From Alistipes sp. (GTDB taxonomy: Bacteria; Bacteroidota; Bacteroidia; Bacteroidales; Rikenellaceae): DNA of 64,000 bases. The DNA lies in NCBI GenBank assembly GCA_017629035.1, contig JAGBXX010000023.1, positions 62,001-126,000 on the forward strand, written 5' to 3'. Of the stretch, positions 1-10,124 are shown in pieces (the stretch's first letter is position 1; every line of letters begins with the position of its first letter). Position numbers and translations under genes: made by a program. The notes beneath the pieces are model-generated. The model was not told the origin of the DNA, searched no databases, and saw only the letters and a program-made list of their open reading frames with translations.

Positions 1-606
1 GTGCTCGCCATAGAGGCACTGCGTGAGCTCCCACCCCTCGGGCAGTGCCCCCTCACGGCGCATGAGGGCGTGTATCCAGTCTATCGACCCTGGCTCTTTG
101 AGGCGCTTACCCGTGGTGGCGTCGTAGCGCATGCACTTACCCGTGCGGATACGCCCAAGGCGGTCTATCTGCCAGAAGATTGTCCAGTCGTCCGAGGCTC
201 CGATGTGGTATAGGCGCATGATGCGTAGCGTGTCGGCACGACCATAGTGCGCCATGAGCCACTCGGTGTGTGGCGACTCCTTGTATTGTGTCCTAAGCAG
301 GAGCGTGTCGGGGAGTAGCGAGGGGGATTTAGGCTTGGGTGGTGGTTGAGGTGGCGTAGGTTTAGGTGGTGTGTACGAGTGTGTTGTGTTGTGCTCTTTG
401 AGCCAGGGGTTATCCTCAAAGTATTGACGTGGGGTGTAGTGGTAGCCACACTTATCCAGGCGTGAGCACTTGCCCACATCGGGGCTTAGGTGTGCATTGT
501 TGTTGTGCGTGTCGACATAACGGCTGAAGACACGCTTGCGGCCACATCGGGGGCAGACATAACGGCTCCCTGGGCCATGGTAGCGTTCAAGGGTAAATCG
601 GTGCAT
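1..606 (-). CDS. DUF6371 / PG0870-type zinc-ribbon protein, 3' end outside window
   Basis: The minus frame is open from an ATG at 606 to the window edge (202 codons, no stop), so the gene is partial at its C-terminus. The N-terminus is a zinc ribbon with cysteines at residues 18, 21, 47 and 53 in the pattern CPRC...C...CGYHYTP. A proline/lysine-rich linker (about 78-96) and the start of a DUF6371-like domain follow, with an LYGEH motif at the edge. Proteins of this kind occur on Bacteroidetes plasmids and integrated elements beside replication genes and resemble Toprim/primase-associated proteins. The RepA-like ATPase gene upstream on the same strand fits. The exact activity is unknown. Confidence 0.8.
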   Translation of the reverse strand, partial: MHRFTLERYHGPGSRYVCPRCGRKRVFSRYVDTHNNNAHLSPDVGKCSRLDKCGYHYTPRQYFEDNPWLKEHNTTHSYTPPKPTPPQPPPKPKSPSLLPDTLLLRTQYKESPHTEWLMAHYGRADTLRIMRLYHIGASDDWTIFWQIDRLGRIRTGKCMRYDATTGKRLKEPGSIDWIHALMRREGALPEGWELTQCLYGEH

Positions 607-613
607 AGGTTTA

Positions 614-648
614 GGGGTTTTTCTTTTTTTCATTCATTCAAAAACCCC
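614..648. repeat. Hairpin upstream of the DUF6371 gene
   Basis: GGGGTTTTT at 614-622 pairs with AAAAACCCC at 640-648 around a 17-nt pyrimidine-rich loop, only 8 bp from the DUF6371 start codon. It could be an operator or an mRNA leader structure. The right arm is shared with a larger inverted repeat (637-651 against 845-859, 14 of 15 matching). Confidence 0.6.
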
Positions 649-733
649 ATGCATTGAAAAAATGAAAAAAAGTAAGTATCAGGGAGAGTAGGTAGGTCGG
701 GGTGGGATGCTATCAATAATAATATCACTGATA

Positions 734-794
734 TGTTACTATGTGTTACTATGAGTTAGAATGGGTTTCTATATTAACCCATCGAAACTCATAG
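734..794. repeat. Iteron-like tandem repeats and long inverted repeat
   Basis: TGTTACTATG occurs twice back to back (734-743, 744-753), and two degenerate 10-bp units follow to 773. Overlapping these is an inverted repeat: CTATGAGTT (749-757) with AACTCATAG (786-794), and inside it ATGGGTT (761-767) with AACCCAT (776-782), with a 3-by-3 internal loop. The region lies between a RepA-like gene and a primase-associated gene, so a replication origin or RepA-binding site is plausible. The T-tract at 830-839 is an added AT-rich element. Confidence 0.55.
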
Positions 795-870
795 ATACTC
801 ATTATCTCCCACTGAGATTTTCGCTTGTTTTTTTTTTTTCAAAACATAGGGTTTTTGAAAAAATGAAAAA

Positions 871-1860
871 CTAATTAAGCATATTCCATACCGTCGTCGG
901 ACTCTTATACCCCAGCGCATCGGCAATCTGCTGGAGGGTCATGCCCTGGTCACGCAGAGCACGGGCCTGAGCAAGACGGTCATCTACATCCGCATCTCGC
1001 TCTTTTAGAGCACCAAAGGGCACTCTATCTCCAGTAGCGATGAAGTTAAGCCCAGGGGTGAACATCAGCACAAACGACTCGTGCTTAAACTCCTTGGGTA
1101 GGTAGTTGCCCTTCACGACGCAGAGGTGGCGTAGGTCGTGATTTACGGGGTCGTGTCTTAGCTCAAACATCACACGCATCTTGGCCTCAAAGCCCTGAGA
1201 GCCAATGGCATTATGCTTCGAGGGCGAGAGCACCTCGGTACGCTTACCCGTGTGGTGCAAGAAGATGATGAGCGTGGAGTGGCGCTGGGCCAACTGCGAG
1301 AAGACGTTGAGGTAGGAGCGCACACGGTTGTTCTCGTTCAGCGGACCCGTGTATAGGTCGGCAAAGGCGTCGATAACGACAAGGTCGGCAGGGCGCTCCT
1401 CGAGGCTCTTGTCGAGGGTATCTACGAGGTTCTCGGTGTCGAAGATAAAGTCGAGTGTGGAGTATGCATCGTGAGGTGTTCCGAGCTCGGCTATCTGCTT
1501 GCGCATCAGCGAACTAACGGCGTTTACATCATCTTCGGTAGAAACATAGATAGCACGCCCATGTCGGGGGTTGAGTTTGAAGTCGAGGTAGTGTCCAGCA
1601 CCCGAGGCCACGGCCATGGCAAGACCTCTGAGGAGGGTCGACTTGCCCGAGTCCGACGTGCCCACAAGCGCCGTGACACCCACCCTGGGAAGTATAGGCT
1701 CGAGCAGACACTCCAGCTCCTCGGTGGGGCTAATCAACATCTCGTAACCGTTGACAAGATACTTGCGAAAGGTCTGGTTTTCAACTTCTTGCTCTCGGCG
1801 CAACTCATCGCACAAGCGCATAGTATCCTCACGCAACTGCGTAATCAAATTATCGTTCAT
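871..1860 (-). CDS. RepA-like AAA family ATPase of a mobile element
   Basis: A 329-residue protein is obtained from the ATG at 1858-1860; upstream in-frame starts run into the gyrB promoter and are rejected. Walker A (GTSDSGKST) lies at residues 67-75, a Walker B-like hydrophobic stretch ends in VVIDAFADLY near 165, and a sensor-like IIFLHHTGK segment follows. The order matches the AAA_25/RepA (KaiC/DnaB-like) ATPases of plasmids and integrated elements. The last ~25 residues form a helix-turn-helix (QQIADALGY...TTVWNML) that may bind DNA. It probably drives replication of the element whose other genes lie left of the window. A TATATTTG promoter box is at 1927-1934. Confidence 0.85.
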   Translation of the reverse strand: MNDNLITQLREDTMRLCDELRREQEVENQTFRKYLVNGYEMLISPTEELECLLEPILPRVGVTALVGTSDSGKSTLLRGLAMAVASGAGHYLDFKLNPRHGRAIYVSTEDDVNAVSSLMRKQIAELGTPHDAYSTLDFIFDTENLVDTLDKSLEERPADLVVIDAFADLYTGPLNENNRVRSYLNVFSQLAQRHSTLIIFLHHTGKRTEVLSPSKHNAIGSQGFEAKMRVMFELRHDPVNHDLRHLCVVKGNYLPKEFKHESFVLMFTPGLNFIATGDRVPFGALKERDADVDDRLAQARALRDQGMTLQQIADALGYKSPTTVWNMLN

Positions 1861-1917
1861 AGTATTAAAGGGTTTAGTATTTGAATAAATGTAGTTGTGT
1901 GTGCGTTCAAGAACTGA

Positions 1918-4020
<2,103 letters not shown>

Positions 4021-4026
4021 GAGAAC

Positions 4027-4060
4027 AAGGGGCTGGGCCGCGAAGGCAAAGCCCCTTTTA
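4027..4060 (+). terminator. Intrinsic terminator after gyrB
   Basis: AAGGGGCT (4027-4034) pairs with AGCCCCTT (4050-4057), and the T-rich tail TTTTA follows. Confidence 0.7.
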
Positions 4061-4085
4061 TTCACACTATCAACCAGATATCACT

Positions 4086-4703
4086 ATGAAGGTAACAGTT
4101 ATCGGCGTAGCTGGTGGCACAGGCTCGGGCAAGTCTACCCTTGTCAAGCGCCTCCAAGAGGCCTTTGGCGACAACGTAGCCACCCTCTGCCACGACTACT
4201 ACTACAAGGCTCACCCCGAGCTCACACATGAGGAGCGCACCACACTCAACTACGACCACCCCGCAGCCTTCGACACCGACATGCTCGTGGAGCATATCCG
4301 TGCGCTCAAGTCGAATGTCCCGATCGAGCACCCTGTCTACTCCTTCGTGGAGCATAACCGCACCGAGGAGCGTGTTACGGTCAAGCCCTCAAGGGTTATT
4401 ATAGTTGACGGCATCTTAATCTTTGAGAATAAGGAGCTTCGTGAGCTCATGGACATCAAAGTATTCGTAGACACCGACGCCGACATACGCCTTGCCCGCC
4501 GCATCCTGCGTGATGTATCGGAGCGTGGTCGTTCGATGCAGAGTGTCATCGACCAGTACACCACCACCGTCAAGCCTATGCACGAGGAGTTTGTCGAGCC
4601 CTCGAAGAAGTATGCCGACGTCATCATCCCCGAGGGTGGCTTCAACTCCGTTGCCGTGGGTATGATAATCGAGAACATCCGCTCACTCATCGTTAACGAC
4701 TAA
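4086..4703 (+). CDS. udk: Uridine kinase
   Basis: A 205-residue protein of normal Udk length. The P-loop GGTGSGKST is at residues 10-18, followed by the HDYYY motif, an NYDHP segment and DGILIF, all standard in uridine/cytidine kinases. It phosphorylates uridine and cytidine to UMP and CMP in the pyrimidine salvage pathway, using ATP or GTP in the cytoplasm. Its stop codon overlaps the start of the DUF456 gene by one base (TAATG), so the two are translationally coupled. Confidence 0.95.
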   Translation: MKVTVIGVAGGTGSGKSTLVKRLQEAFGDNVATLCHDYYYKAHPELTHEERTTLNYDHPAAFDTDMLVEHIRALKSNVPIEHPVYSFVEHNRTEERVTVKPSRVIIVDGILIFENKELRELMDIKVFVDTDADIRLARRILRDVSERGRSMQSVIDQYTTTVKPMHEEFVEPSKKYADVIIPEGGFNSVAVGMIIENIRSLIVND

Positions 4704-5179
4704 TGAACACAGCACTCATCATCATCGCCATCGCCTCGGGCATCGTAGGCCTCATTGGCGCCGTTGTGCCCATCATCCCTGGCACGCTCATCTCCTACGC
4801 AGGACTCCTCGTGGTGTCGTTCACCGAGGGCTCGGATATAGGTGTAGCAAAGCTTGTGGTGTGGGGCGTTATCTCCGTCGTAGTCATCGTCTTAGACTAC
4901 ATCCTCCCCGCCTTTCTCAGCAAGCGCTTTGGCGGTACTAAGTGGGGCAGCTGGGGTGCTACCATAGGCACACTCTTAGGGCTCTTGTTCGGTCCCGTGG
5001 GCATCATCCTCGGCCCCTTTGTGGGTGCTGTTGTGGGTGAGATGCTCCACGAGCAGCTCGAGTTCCGCGAGGCTCTTAAAGTGGGCTTCGGCTCCATGCT
5101 CTCCTTCCTCGTGGGCACACTCTTCAAACTGATTGTCGGCTTCGTGCTGATATACTATATTATTAGCGACATACTCTAA
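4703..5179 (+). CDS. DUF456 family membrane protein
   Basis: A 158-residue, very hydrophobic protein with about four membrane segments and the glycine-rich repeats (GTLLGLLFGPVG, GPFVGAVVGE) that define DUF456. Function is unknown; the glycine-zipper pattern suggests tight helix packing or oligomers in the inner membrane. It is coupled to udk by a one-base overlap. Its last codons and stop lie in a short tandem duplication (5160-5201). Confidence 0.85.
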   Translation: MNTALIIIAIASGIVGLIGAVVPIIPGTLISYAGLLVVSFTEGSDIGVAKLVVWGVISVVVIVLDYILPAFLSKRFGGTKWGSWGATIGTLLGLLFGPVGIILGPFVGAVVGEMLHEQLEFREALKVGFGSMLSFLVGTLFKLIVGFVLIYYIISDIL

Positions 5180-5201
5180 ATTATTTGCGACATACTCTAA
5201 C
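5160..5201 (+). repeat. 21-bp tandem duplication at a gene end
   Basis: Two adjacent 21-bp units (5160-5180 and 5181-5201) differ at two positions. The unit contains GCGACATACTCTAA, so the final codons and stop of the DUF456 gene are duplicated immediately before the next start codon. Confidence 0.85.
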
Positions 5202-5204
5202 ACC

Positions 5205-6683
5205 ATGAAACGATACCTAACACTCGTGGCTGCACTCCTCATGCTGGCAGCCTGCACAACCACAACACCGACCGAGCGATATGTTGTCCTCGTGTCCGAA
5301 GATGTCACCACCGACCAGGAGTGGATGGCCGTAGCCGAGCGCCTCAGCCTCATTCACTCGGCAGATATATTGAGCTACACAGCCTCGCCTACCGAGCTTG
5401 TCGACACCCTACGTCAGCTTGAGCCCCGCTACGTGGCTATCGTGGAGCGTCCCGAGAACATCGGCCGTGACTACGTTATGAACTTCCACCAGGCGAGCCG
5501 CACCCTCGACGATGATATCTATGCCGACTTCTTCTGGGGCATCATCACGGGTTACAACGCCGACTCAGCCATGCGCATGGTCGAGAATAGCACACAGCCA
5601 CTCGTCATAAAGGATGCTGTTGCCACAATCATGGAGCTCAACTCGGCAAAATGGTTCGACAACTACGCCTGGATCGACGACCACACCAAGGGTCTTTGGG
5701 GCACCAAGCGAGGCCGCAATGCCGAGATCATCACCGACACCGTGGCTCCCGAGCAGGTGCTCCGCAAGTTCACCGACCTATATAAAGAGTTTAACCCCGA
5801 CCTCGTAGTCACCGCCGCCCACGCCACACAGAAGAACCTCGAGATGCCCTACTCTTTGGGCAACCTCAAGCCACGTGAGGGCCGCCTCTATGCCGAGGAT
5901 AGGTTCACGGGCAAGGAGTGGGACTTGGAGGATAGCGGCAAGCGCAAGGTATATGCTGCCGTGGGCAACTGCCTCATTGGCGACATGAACAACACCGCAA
6001 ACAGCATGGCCGCAGCATGGCTCAACGGCTCGAATGCCACATCTATGCTCGGATATGTCGTCACCACATGGCATGGCCGCAACGGCTGGGGAGCACTCAA
6101 GTACTGGGTTACAAACCCCTCACGCTACACTCTCAACGAGTCACTCTTTCTCAACCAGCAGGACCTCATGCACCAGCACAACGCCTGGAGCCCCGAGCTT
6201 CTTGCGGAGCGCTACGACTACCCCGACGACTTCTGGGCAGAGCTCAACAACGCCTCGGAGCGTGCCTCTAAGGCTCTTGGCCGTGAGATTAACCTCGACG
6301 ACGCCAAGGATTGGGACCTCATCGGCTTCTGGCACGACCGTGATGTTGTGGTCTACTATGGCGACCCTAAGTGGAGTGTTAAGCTCCAGAGCGTAGAGGG
6401 CGAGGAGGACTACACCATCCAGAGCGAGATCCGTGGCTCACAGTGCATCGTGACGGTTAAGACTGGCGCTAACTTCTCGCTCGAGCAGATGCGTGGCAAC
6501 GGCTTCAAGCAGGAGCATGTCCTCGACCTGCCTATGAGCTACATCTTCCCAACACGCCTTGCGAACCCTCGCCTTGCTGAGGGCGAGCAGTGGGATGTAG
6601 CCCTCGACGAGAACTTCATCCTTGTCTACAACGCCGAGTTCGAGCCTAACAGCGAGTACACAATCGTCGTAGATATCGACTAA
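5205..6683 (+). CDS. Lipoprotein with clan CD (gingipain/caspase)-like His/Cys pair
   Basis: A 492-residue protein with a signal peptide and lipobox LMLAAC (lipid-modified Cys17). I do not recognise an exact family. The core has the order seen in C25/caspase-fold peptidases: a strand ending in YVAIVERPENI, the DDIYADFFWGIITG segment that resembles the YADxxxGRxxG motif of gingipains, a His after a hydrophobic strand (VVTAAH206AT) and a Cys after another (VGNC256LIGD). The C-terminal ~150 residues look like a beta-rich domain. A surface-anchored cysteine peptidase or peptidase-like protein is an inference; catalytic competence is not shown. The gene starts 3 bp after the tandem duplication. 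Confidence 0.55.
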   Translation: MKRYLTLVAALLMLAACTTTTPTERYVVLVSEDVTTDQEWMAVAERLSLIHSADILSYTASPTELVDTLRQLEPRYVAIVERPENIGRDYVMNFHQASRTLDDDIYADFFWGIITGYNADSAMRMVENSTQPLVIKDAVATIMELNSAKWFDNYAWIDDHTKGLWGTKRGRNAEIITDTVAPEQVLRKFTDLYKEFNPDLVVTAAHATQKNLEMPYSLGNLKPREGRLYAEDRFTGKEWDLEDSGKRKVYAAVGNCLIGDMNNTANSMAAAWLNGSNATSMLGYVVTTWHGRNGWGALKYWVTNPSRYTLNESLFLNQQDLMHQHNAWSPELLAERYDYPDDFWAELNNASERASKALGREINLDDAKDWDLIGFWHDRDVVVYYGDPKWSVKLQSVEGEEDYTIQSEIRGSQCIVTVKTGANFSLEQMRGNGFKQEHVLDLPMSYIFPTRLANPRLAEGEQWDVALDENFILVYNAEFEPNSEYTIVVDID

Positions 6684-6705
6684 GCGACAACGCACAAACA
6701 CAATA

Positions 6706-6740
6706 AAGGGCGCATGTAGGTCTATCCCGCATGCGCCCTT
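6706..6740. terminator. Bidirectional terminator
   Basis: A perfect 11-bp stem, AAGGGCGCATG (6706-6716) with CATGCGCCCTT (6730-6740), lies between two convergent genes, and there are A/T-rich flanks on both sides. Confidence 0.8.
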
Positions 6741-6758
6741 ACTCTTTATATGTTATCT

Positions 6759-7499
6759 TTAGAAGCTGAGCAGCTTATTTTTTGATCTCACCTCCGACAT
6801 TGGAGCGAGTTCCTCGTAGTGCCACCACTCACGACGGTATGGGAACAACCCCGCCTCGAGCATCACCTCCACGAGCATGATACGGTTCTTTGCCGCCTCG
6901 ACAGATATCAGACCACGCTTAACAAGGCCATTGATGTAGGCAGTATATACCTTGAGGTTGCGGTTTGCTGCGTCGTTAGTATCAGAGGTACCCTTCACGG
7001 CCGCCTTGTCGGTGAAGTCATCGAAGCCAGCACCCATATCGAGTGGGACACCTGCGTTGGTAGCGATTGTAAGGTCTACGGCCACGCCAAAGTTGTGACG
7101 ACCACCCTTGGTGCCATCAGCCACAAACTCCTGCAACGACGTACCCTCGACCAGGCTACGCATATAGCGCTGCACACTGATTGGGCGTGCTGCATCGTAG
7201 ATCAGGAGCGTGAGGTTAGGGTTACGCTTCTTGAGTATCTGCTGAGCACGTACCACCTTGCGTGCAAAACTTGGGGTGAAGTATGCCACCTCGAGGTCGC
7301 CATACATATCCTTGCCCACGAAATTGTCGGTTGTCGAGTACTTCAAGCTGACGATGATATCCTCAGCACCCTCCAACGACATGATATCCACGAGATTATA
7401 CTCTCGCATCTTAGCATCGAAATCGACCTTTGGCTTCTGTGCCTGTAGCGCCACAACGCCCACAACCACTGCCAAAGCAAACATAATAACTCTGCGCAT
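6759..7499 (-). CDS. VanX-like D-Ala-D-Ala dipeptidase (M15D)
   Basis: A 246-residue protein with an N-terminal signal peptide, so it acts outside the cytoplasm. The M15D motifs are all present: YDAARP at 101-106 (transition-state Arg105), RH135NFGVAVD142 (zinc ligands His135 and Asp142) and E224WWH227 (catalytic Glu, third zinc ligand). The family hydrolyses D-Ala-D-Ala dipeptide. In species without a vancomycin-resistance cluster it normally serves cell-wall recycling or nutrition (DdpX-like), and no vanA/H-like genes are nearby. So I do not read it as a resistance gene. A TACATTTG box lies upstream at 7538-7545. Confidence 0.88.
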   Translation of the reverse strand: MRRVIMFALAVVVGVVALQAQKPKVDFDAKMREYNLVDIMSLEGAEDIIVSLKYSTTDNFVGKDMYGDLEVAYFTPSFARKVVRAQQILKKRNPNLTLLIYDAARPISVQRYMRSLVEGTSLQEFVADGTKGGRHNFGVAVDLTIATNAGVPLDMGAGFDDFTDKAAVKGTSDTNDAANRNLKVYTAYINGLVKRGLISVEAAKNRIMLVEVMLEAGLFPYRREWWHYEELAPMSEVRSKNKLLSF

Positions 7500-7537
7500 A
7501 TTATTTTAGTTAGATAGTTATTTATTAAACATTAATG

Positions 7538-7545
7538 CAAATGTA
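7538..7545 (-). promoter_or_regulatory. -7 box of the VanX-like gene
   Basis: The minus strand reads TACATTTG, an exact TAnnTTTG element, about 40 bp before the start codon. No -33 box is clear. Confidence 0.5.
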
Positions 7546-7588
7546 CAAAAAACTAACGTGAATAGAGCTATTTTATGCGAAAAAGATG

Positions 7589-7596
7589 TAACTTTG
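7589..7596 (+). promoter_or_regulatory. -7 box of the BACON lipoprotein gene
   Basis: TAACTTTG matches TAnnTTTG, 33 bp before the start codon. It diverges from the VanX-like gene's promoter. Confidence 0.5.
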
Positions 7597-7629
7597 TCAC
7601 AAAATTATGAATAAATAAGCTACTAAATC

Positions 7630-8445
7630 ATGAAAAAACTCTTCGCCATGCTCCTCGTGTGCCTTGCGGTATTTGCTGCCTGCGAGCCCGTATCTGAGGA
7701 GGTACCATCATCCATCACACTGACATCGAATAGTGACGTAAAGATCAACAGCGGCTCTACTATGGGCATTATCACCTACACTATCAACTACCCCGTGGCT
7801 GGCTACGAAGTTAAAGCCGAGGCTAACGTAGAGTGGATTAACTCATTCGACTACAGCCAGATGGGTAAGATTGGCTACAAGGTCGACGCCAACCCTACCT
7901 ACGAGCCACGTGAGGCCGTAGTGACACTCTCTTACGGCAGCGACTCGCTCATAATCAACTTCACACAGAAGGGCATGGAGCGCCCCGAGGAGGTCAATAT
8001 CGAGGCACCATACTTGCTTGGTCACTACTATGGCGACTACGCCAACAACGGCAACTACAACTACTACCTCGTATTCTCAGAGTCTAACTACGACTCTACA
8101 GGCGGTTTCCAGGCTGCGGGCTACAAATACTTCCTCGACATCTACTCTACCGAGCGTGCTGCGGACTACAACAACATCCGTGTGCCCGATGGCGTCTACA
8201 CCTTCAACCCACGCAACGATGGCGAGGCAGGCACCTTCCTCGAGTCGTTCAGCATCTACAAGGAGTATGACATCAACGGCTTTGAGGTCGGCGAGAAGAA
8301 ATACAAAACTGGCGCACTCACCGTCGAGGGCAACAACATGAAGCTCGAGCTTACGTTCGAGGATGAGAACAAGATCTACATCGTGACCTACGCAGGCGAC
8401 TACGACATGAAAGATATGCGTTCAGCCAGTGGCGGAATCTACTAA
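7630..8445 (+). CDS. BACON-domain lipoprotein
   Basis: A 271-residue protein with a signal peptide and lipobox VFAAC (Cys18). Residues ~30-125 form a BACON-type all-beta domain: the conserved W-I after the second strand (VEWINSF) and the closing INFTQKG strand are visible. The remaining ~140 residues are beta-rich, aromatic and Asn/Tyr-rich, and I do not recognise them. BACON domains are common in Bacteroidetes surface proteins and are linked to carbohydrate or mucin contact, but no glycan-utilisation genes sit next to it here. It appears to be transcribed alone, between its own promoter and a terminator. Confidence 0.8.
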   Translation: MKKLFAMLLVCLAVFAACEPVSEEVPSSITLTSNSDVKINSGSTMGIITYTINYPVAGYEVKAEANVEWINSFDYSQMGKIGYKVDANPTYEPREAVVTLSYGSDSLIINFTQKGMERPEEVNIEAPYLLGHYYGDYANNGNYNYYLVFSESNYDSTGGFQAAGYKYFLDIYSTERAADYNNIRVPDGVYTFNPRNDGEAGTFLESFSIYKEYDINGFEVGEKKYKTGALTVEGNNMKLELTFEDENKIYIVTYAGDYDMKDMRSASGGIY

Positions 8446-8467
8446 CCAACGTAGACACACAAATAGA

Positions 8468-8494
8468 AATGGGAGGGCCAAGCACCCTCCCATT
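8468..8494. terminator. Bidirectional terminator
   Basis: AATGGGAGGG (8468-8477) pairs perfectly with CCCTCCCATT (8485-8494) between convergent genes. Confidence 0.75.
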
Positions 8495-8513
8495 CTTATT
8501 TATATAACCGAGT

Positions 8514-9122
8514 CTAAATCTCTGATAGCGAAACGATATTGTTCAGCACGGCATATATCGTGAGTCGACCAATAGAGCGTGTCTGCAGCTTCTCGGATAT
8601 GTTGTTGCGATGAAATATCACCGTGGTAAGCGAGATGTTCAATAGCTGCGCAATCTCCTTGTTTATATGGCCCTTGACCATGAGTCTGAGCACATCCTGC
8701 TCACGCTGTGAGAGCAGTGCACTCTCGACACCCTCACGACTACCCGCACCAGACACATGAGCAGCCGCACCATGACCCGCAGGGTGGCCAGCGCTATGTA
8801 TGCTGAGTATCTGGCGTGCTACAGCCTGCTCCGAAGCCGTGGCGTCGATAGTCCTAAACCCCGACTGCACAAAGCTCTGCGCCTCACCCTCCGTAACCAC
8901 TATAGTACGACGCACCAGCTCACGGAAGAAGCCTGGCGAGCGAAAGACCACATCGGCCGAAACAAAGAGGTGTGGCACATTCTCATGCTGCGCACTCTCA
9001 AACTCCTCGAGCGACGAGTAGCACACCACCTCGACACCCTTGGCGATATCCATAAGCATAGAACGCAGGGCCATAGCACCCAGCGTATTACGCATGATTA
9101 TCACCATCTGTGGTCGCATCAT
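8514..9122 (-). CDS. LuxR-type regulator with degenerate receiver-like N-terminus
   Basis: A 202-residue protein. The C-terminal ~65 residues are a LuxR/GerE helix-turn-helix: LSQREQDVLRLM, then NKEIAQLLNIS and a recognition helix TVIFHRNNISEKL. The N-terminal ~120 residues have the alternating strand/helix pattern of a response-regulator receiver but lack the acidic pair after the first strand (MVIIMRN). So phosphorylation-dependent control is doubtful. It is the last gene of an operon with cysteate synthase and manA (8-bp gap to manA), and no histidine kinase is adjacent. A role in cell-envelope lipid or glycan control is only a guess from context. Confidence 0.8.
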   Translation of the reverse strand: MMRPQMVIIMRNTLGAMALRSMLMDIAKGVEVVCYSSLEEFESAQHENVPHLFVSADVVFRSPGFFRELVRRTIVVTEGEAQSFVQSGFRTIDATASEQAVARQILSIHSAGHPAGHGAAAHVSGAGSREGVESALLSQREQDVLRLMVKGHINKEIAQLLNISLTTVIFHRNNISEKLQTRSIGRLTIYAVLNNIVSLSEI

Positions 9123-9130
9123 CTAACTCT

Positions 9131-10114
9131 TTACTTTATATACACCTCCATCAGTCGAGCCTCGCCCTCGAACTCCACCTCGCAGCACTCAGCAGGCACC
9201 AACACGAGCTCGCCAGCAGCAAGACTCTCCTTAGCTCCGTCAGCCGAGATTGTAGCACTACCCTCAAGGCAGATATATACCACGAACGAGTCGAGAGCCG
9301 AACGATCGAGAAGTTTGTGTCCATCGACATCCTGGATAGCCATCGTAAAGTATGGCGACTCGATAACCTTCGCCTCACCACCACGCTTAACATCATACTG
9401 CTTATGGAGCAACTCTGCGTCAGCCTCGAAGTCGATAGCATCAACAGCGAGTGCCGTATGCAACTCACGACCCTTACCCTCGGCATCCACACGATCCCAG
9501 TCGTAGATACGATAGGTAATATCCGATGTCTGCTGCACCTCGACAACCTCGATACCAGCACCGAGCGCATGCACCGTACCTGCAGGGATGAAGAAGATAT
9601 CGCCCTTCTTCACCTCCACACGATTAAGCATTGACTCCAGACGTGACTCCGACACCGCAGCGATATACTCCTCACGTGTAGTGTTCAAATCCTTGAAGCC
9701 GAGGTAGATAGCAGCACCCTCCTTACACTCAGCAATATACCACGCCTCGGTCTTGCCATAGCTATCATGGCGCTCCATAGCGAGTGCATCGTCAGGGTGC
9801 ACCTGAACCGAGAGTCGGTCGTTGCAGTCGAGATACTTGATAAGCAGAGGGAACTCCAAGCCATAGCGCTCGAAGTTCTGCTCACCAACGAGCTCGCCCA
9901 TATATACCTCGATGATCTCCTCGAGATTGTTGCCCTTGAGCATGCCATTAGCCACAACCGACACATCGCCCTTTACTGACGACAGGTCCCAGCTCTCACC
10001 ATAGAGCTTATCCTTAGCAAGGCGGCTTACGGCCTTACCCTTGCGCTCCAAGATTGCCTTACCACCCCAGATGCGCTCCTTGACACGGGGCTTAAACTTT
10101 ATAGGATATAACAT
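9131..10114 (-). CDS. manA: Class I mannose-6-phosphate isomerase
   Basis: A 327-residue short class I phosphomannose isomerase. The zinc-binding set is intact: Q104-V-H106 in SVQVHPDD, E123 in KTEAW and H182 in GTVHALG. The C-terminal cupin half is present. It interconverts mannose-6-phosphate and fructose-6-phosphate, feeding GDP-mannose and GDP-fucose synthesis or mannose use. It lies 10 bp after the cysteate synthase gene and 8 bp before the LuxR-type gene, so the three are probably co-transcribed. Confidence 0.93.
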   Translation of the reverse strand: MLYPIKFKPRVKERIWGGKAILERKGKAVSRLAKDKLYGESWDLSSVKGDVSVVANGMLKGNNLEEIIEVYMGELVGEQNFERYGLEFPLLIKYLDCNDRLSVQVHPDDALAMERHDSYGKTEAWYIAECKEGAAIYLGFKDLNTTREEYIAAVSESRLESMLNRVEVKKGDIFFIPAGTVHALGAGIEVVEVQQTSDITYRIYDWDRVDAEGKGRELHTALAVDAIDFEADAELLHKQYDVKRGGEAKVIESPYFTMAIQDVDGHKLLDRSALDSFVVYICLEGSATISADGAKESLAAGELVLVPAECCEVEFEGEARLMEVYIK

Positions 10115-10124
10115 TGTATTTCAA

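Noticed and set aside
165-479. Minus-strand ORF of 104 codons
   Set aside because: Wrong frame; the in-frame zinc-ribbon protein on the same strand is coherent over 202 codons.
734-794. CRISPR array
   Set aside because: The repeat unit is 10 bp and there are no spacers or cas genes.
6759-7499. Vancomycin resistance gene
   Set aside because: VanX-like motifs are complete, but no vanH, vanA or vanS/R genes are near. Such dipeptidases are usual in sensitive species.
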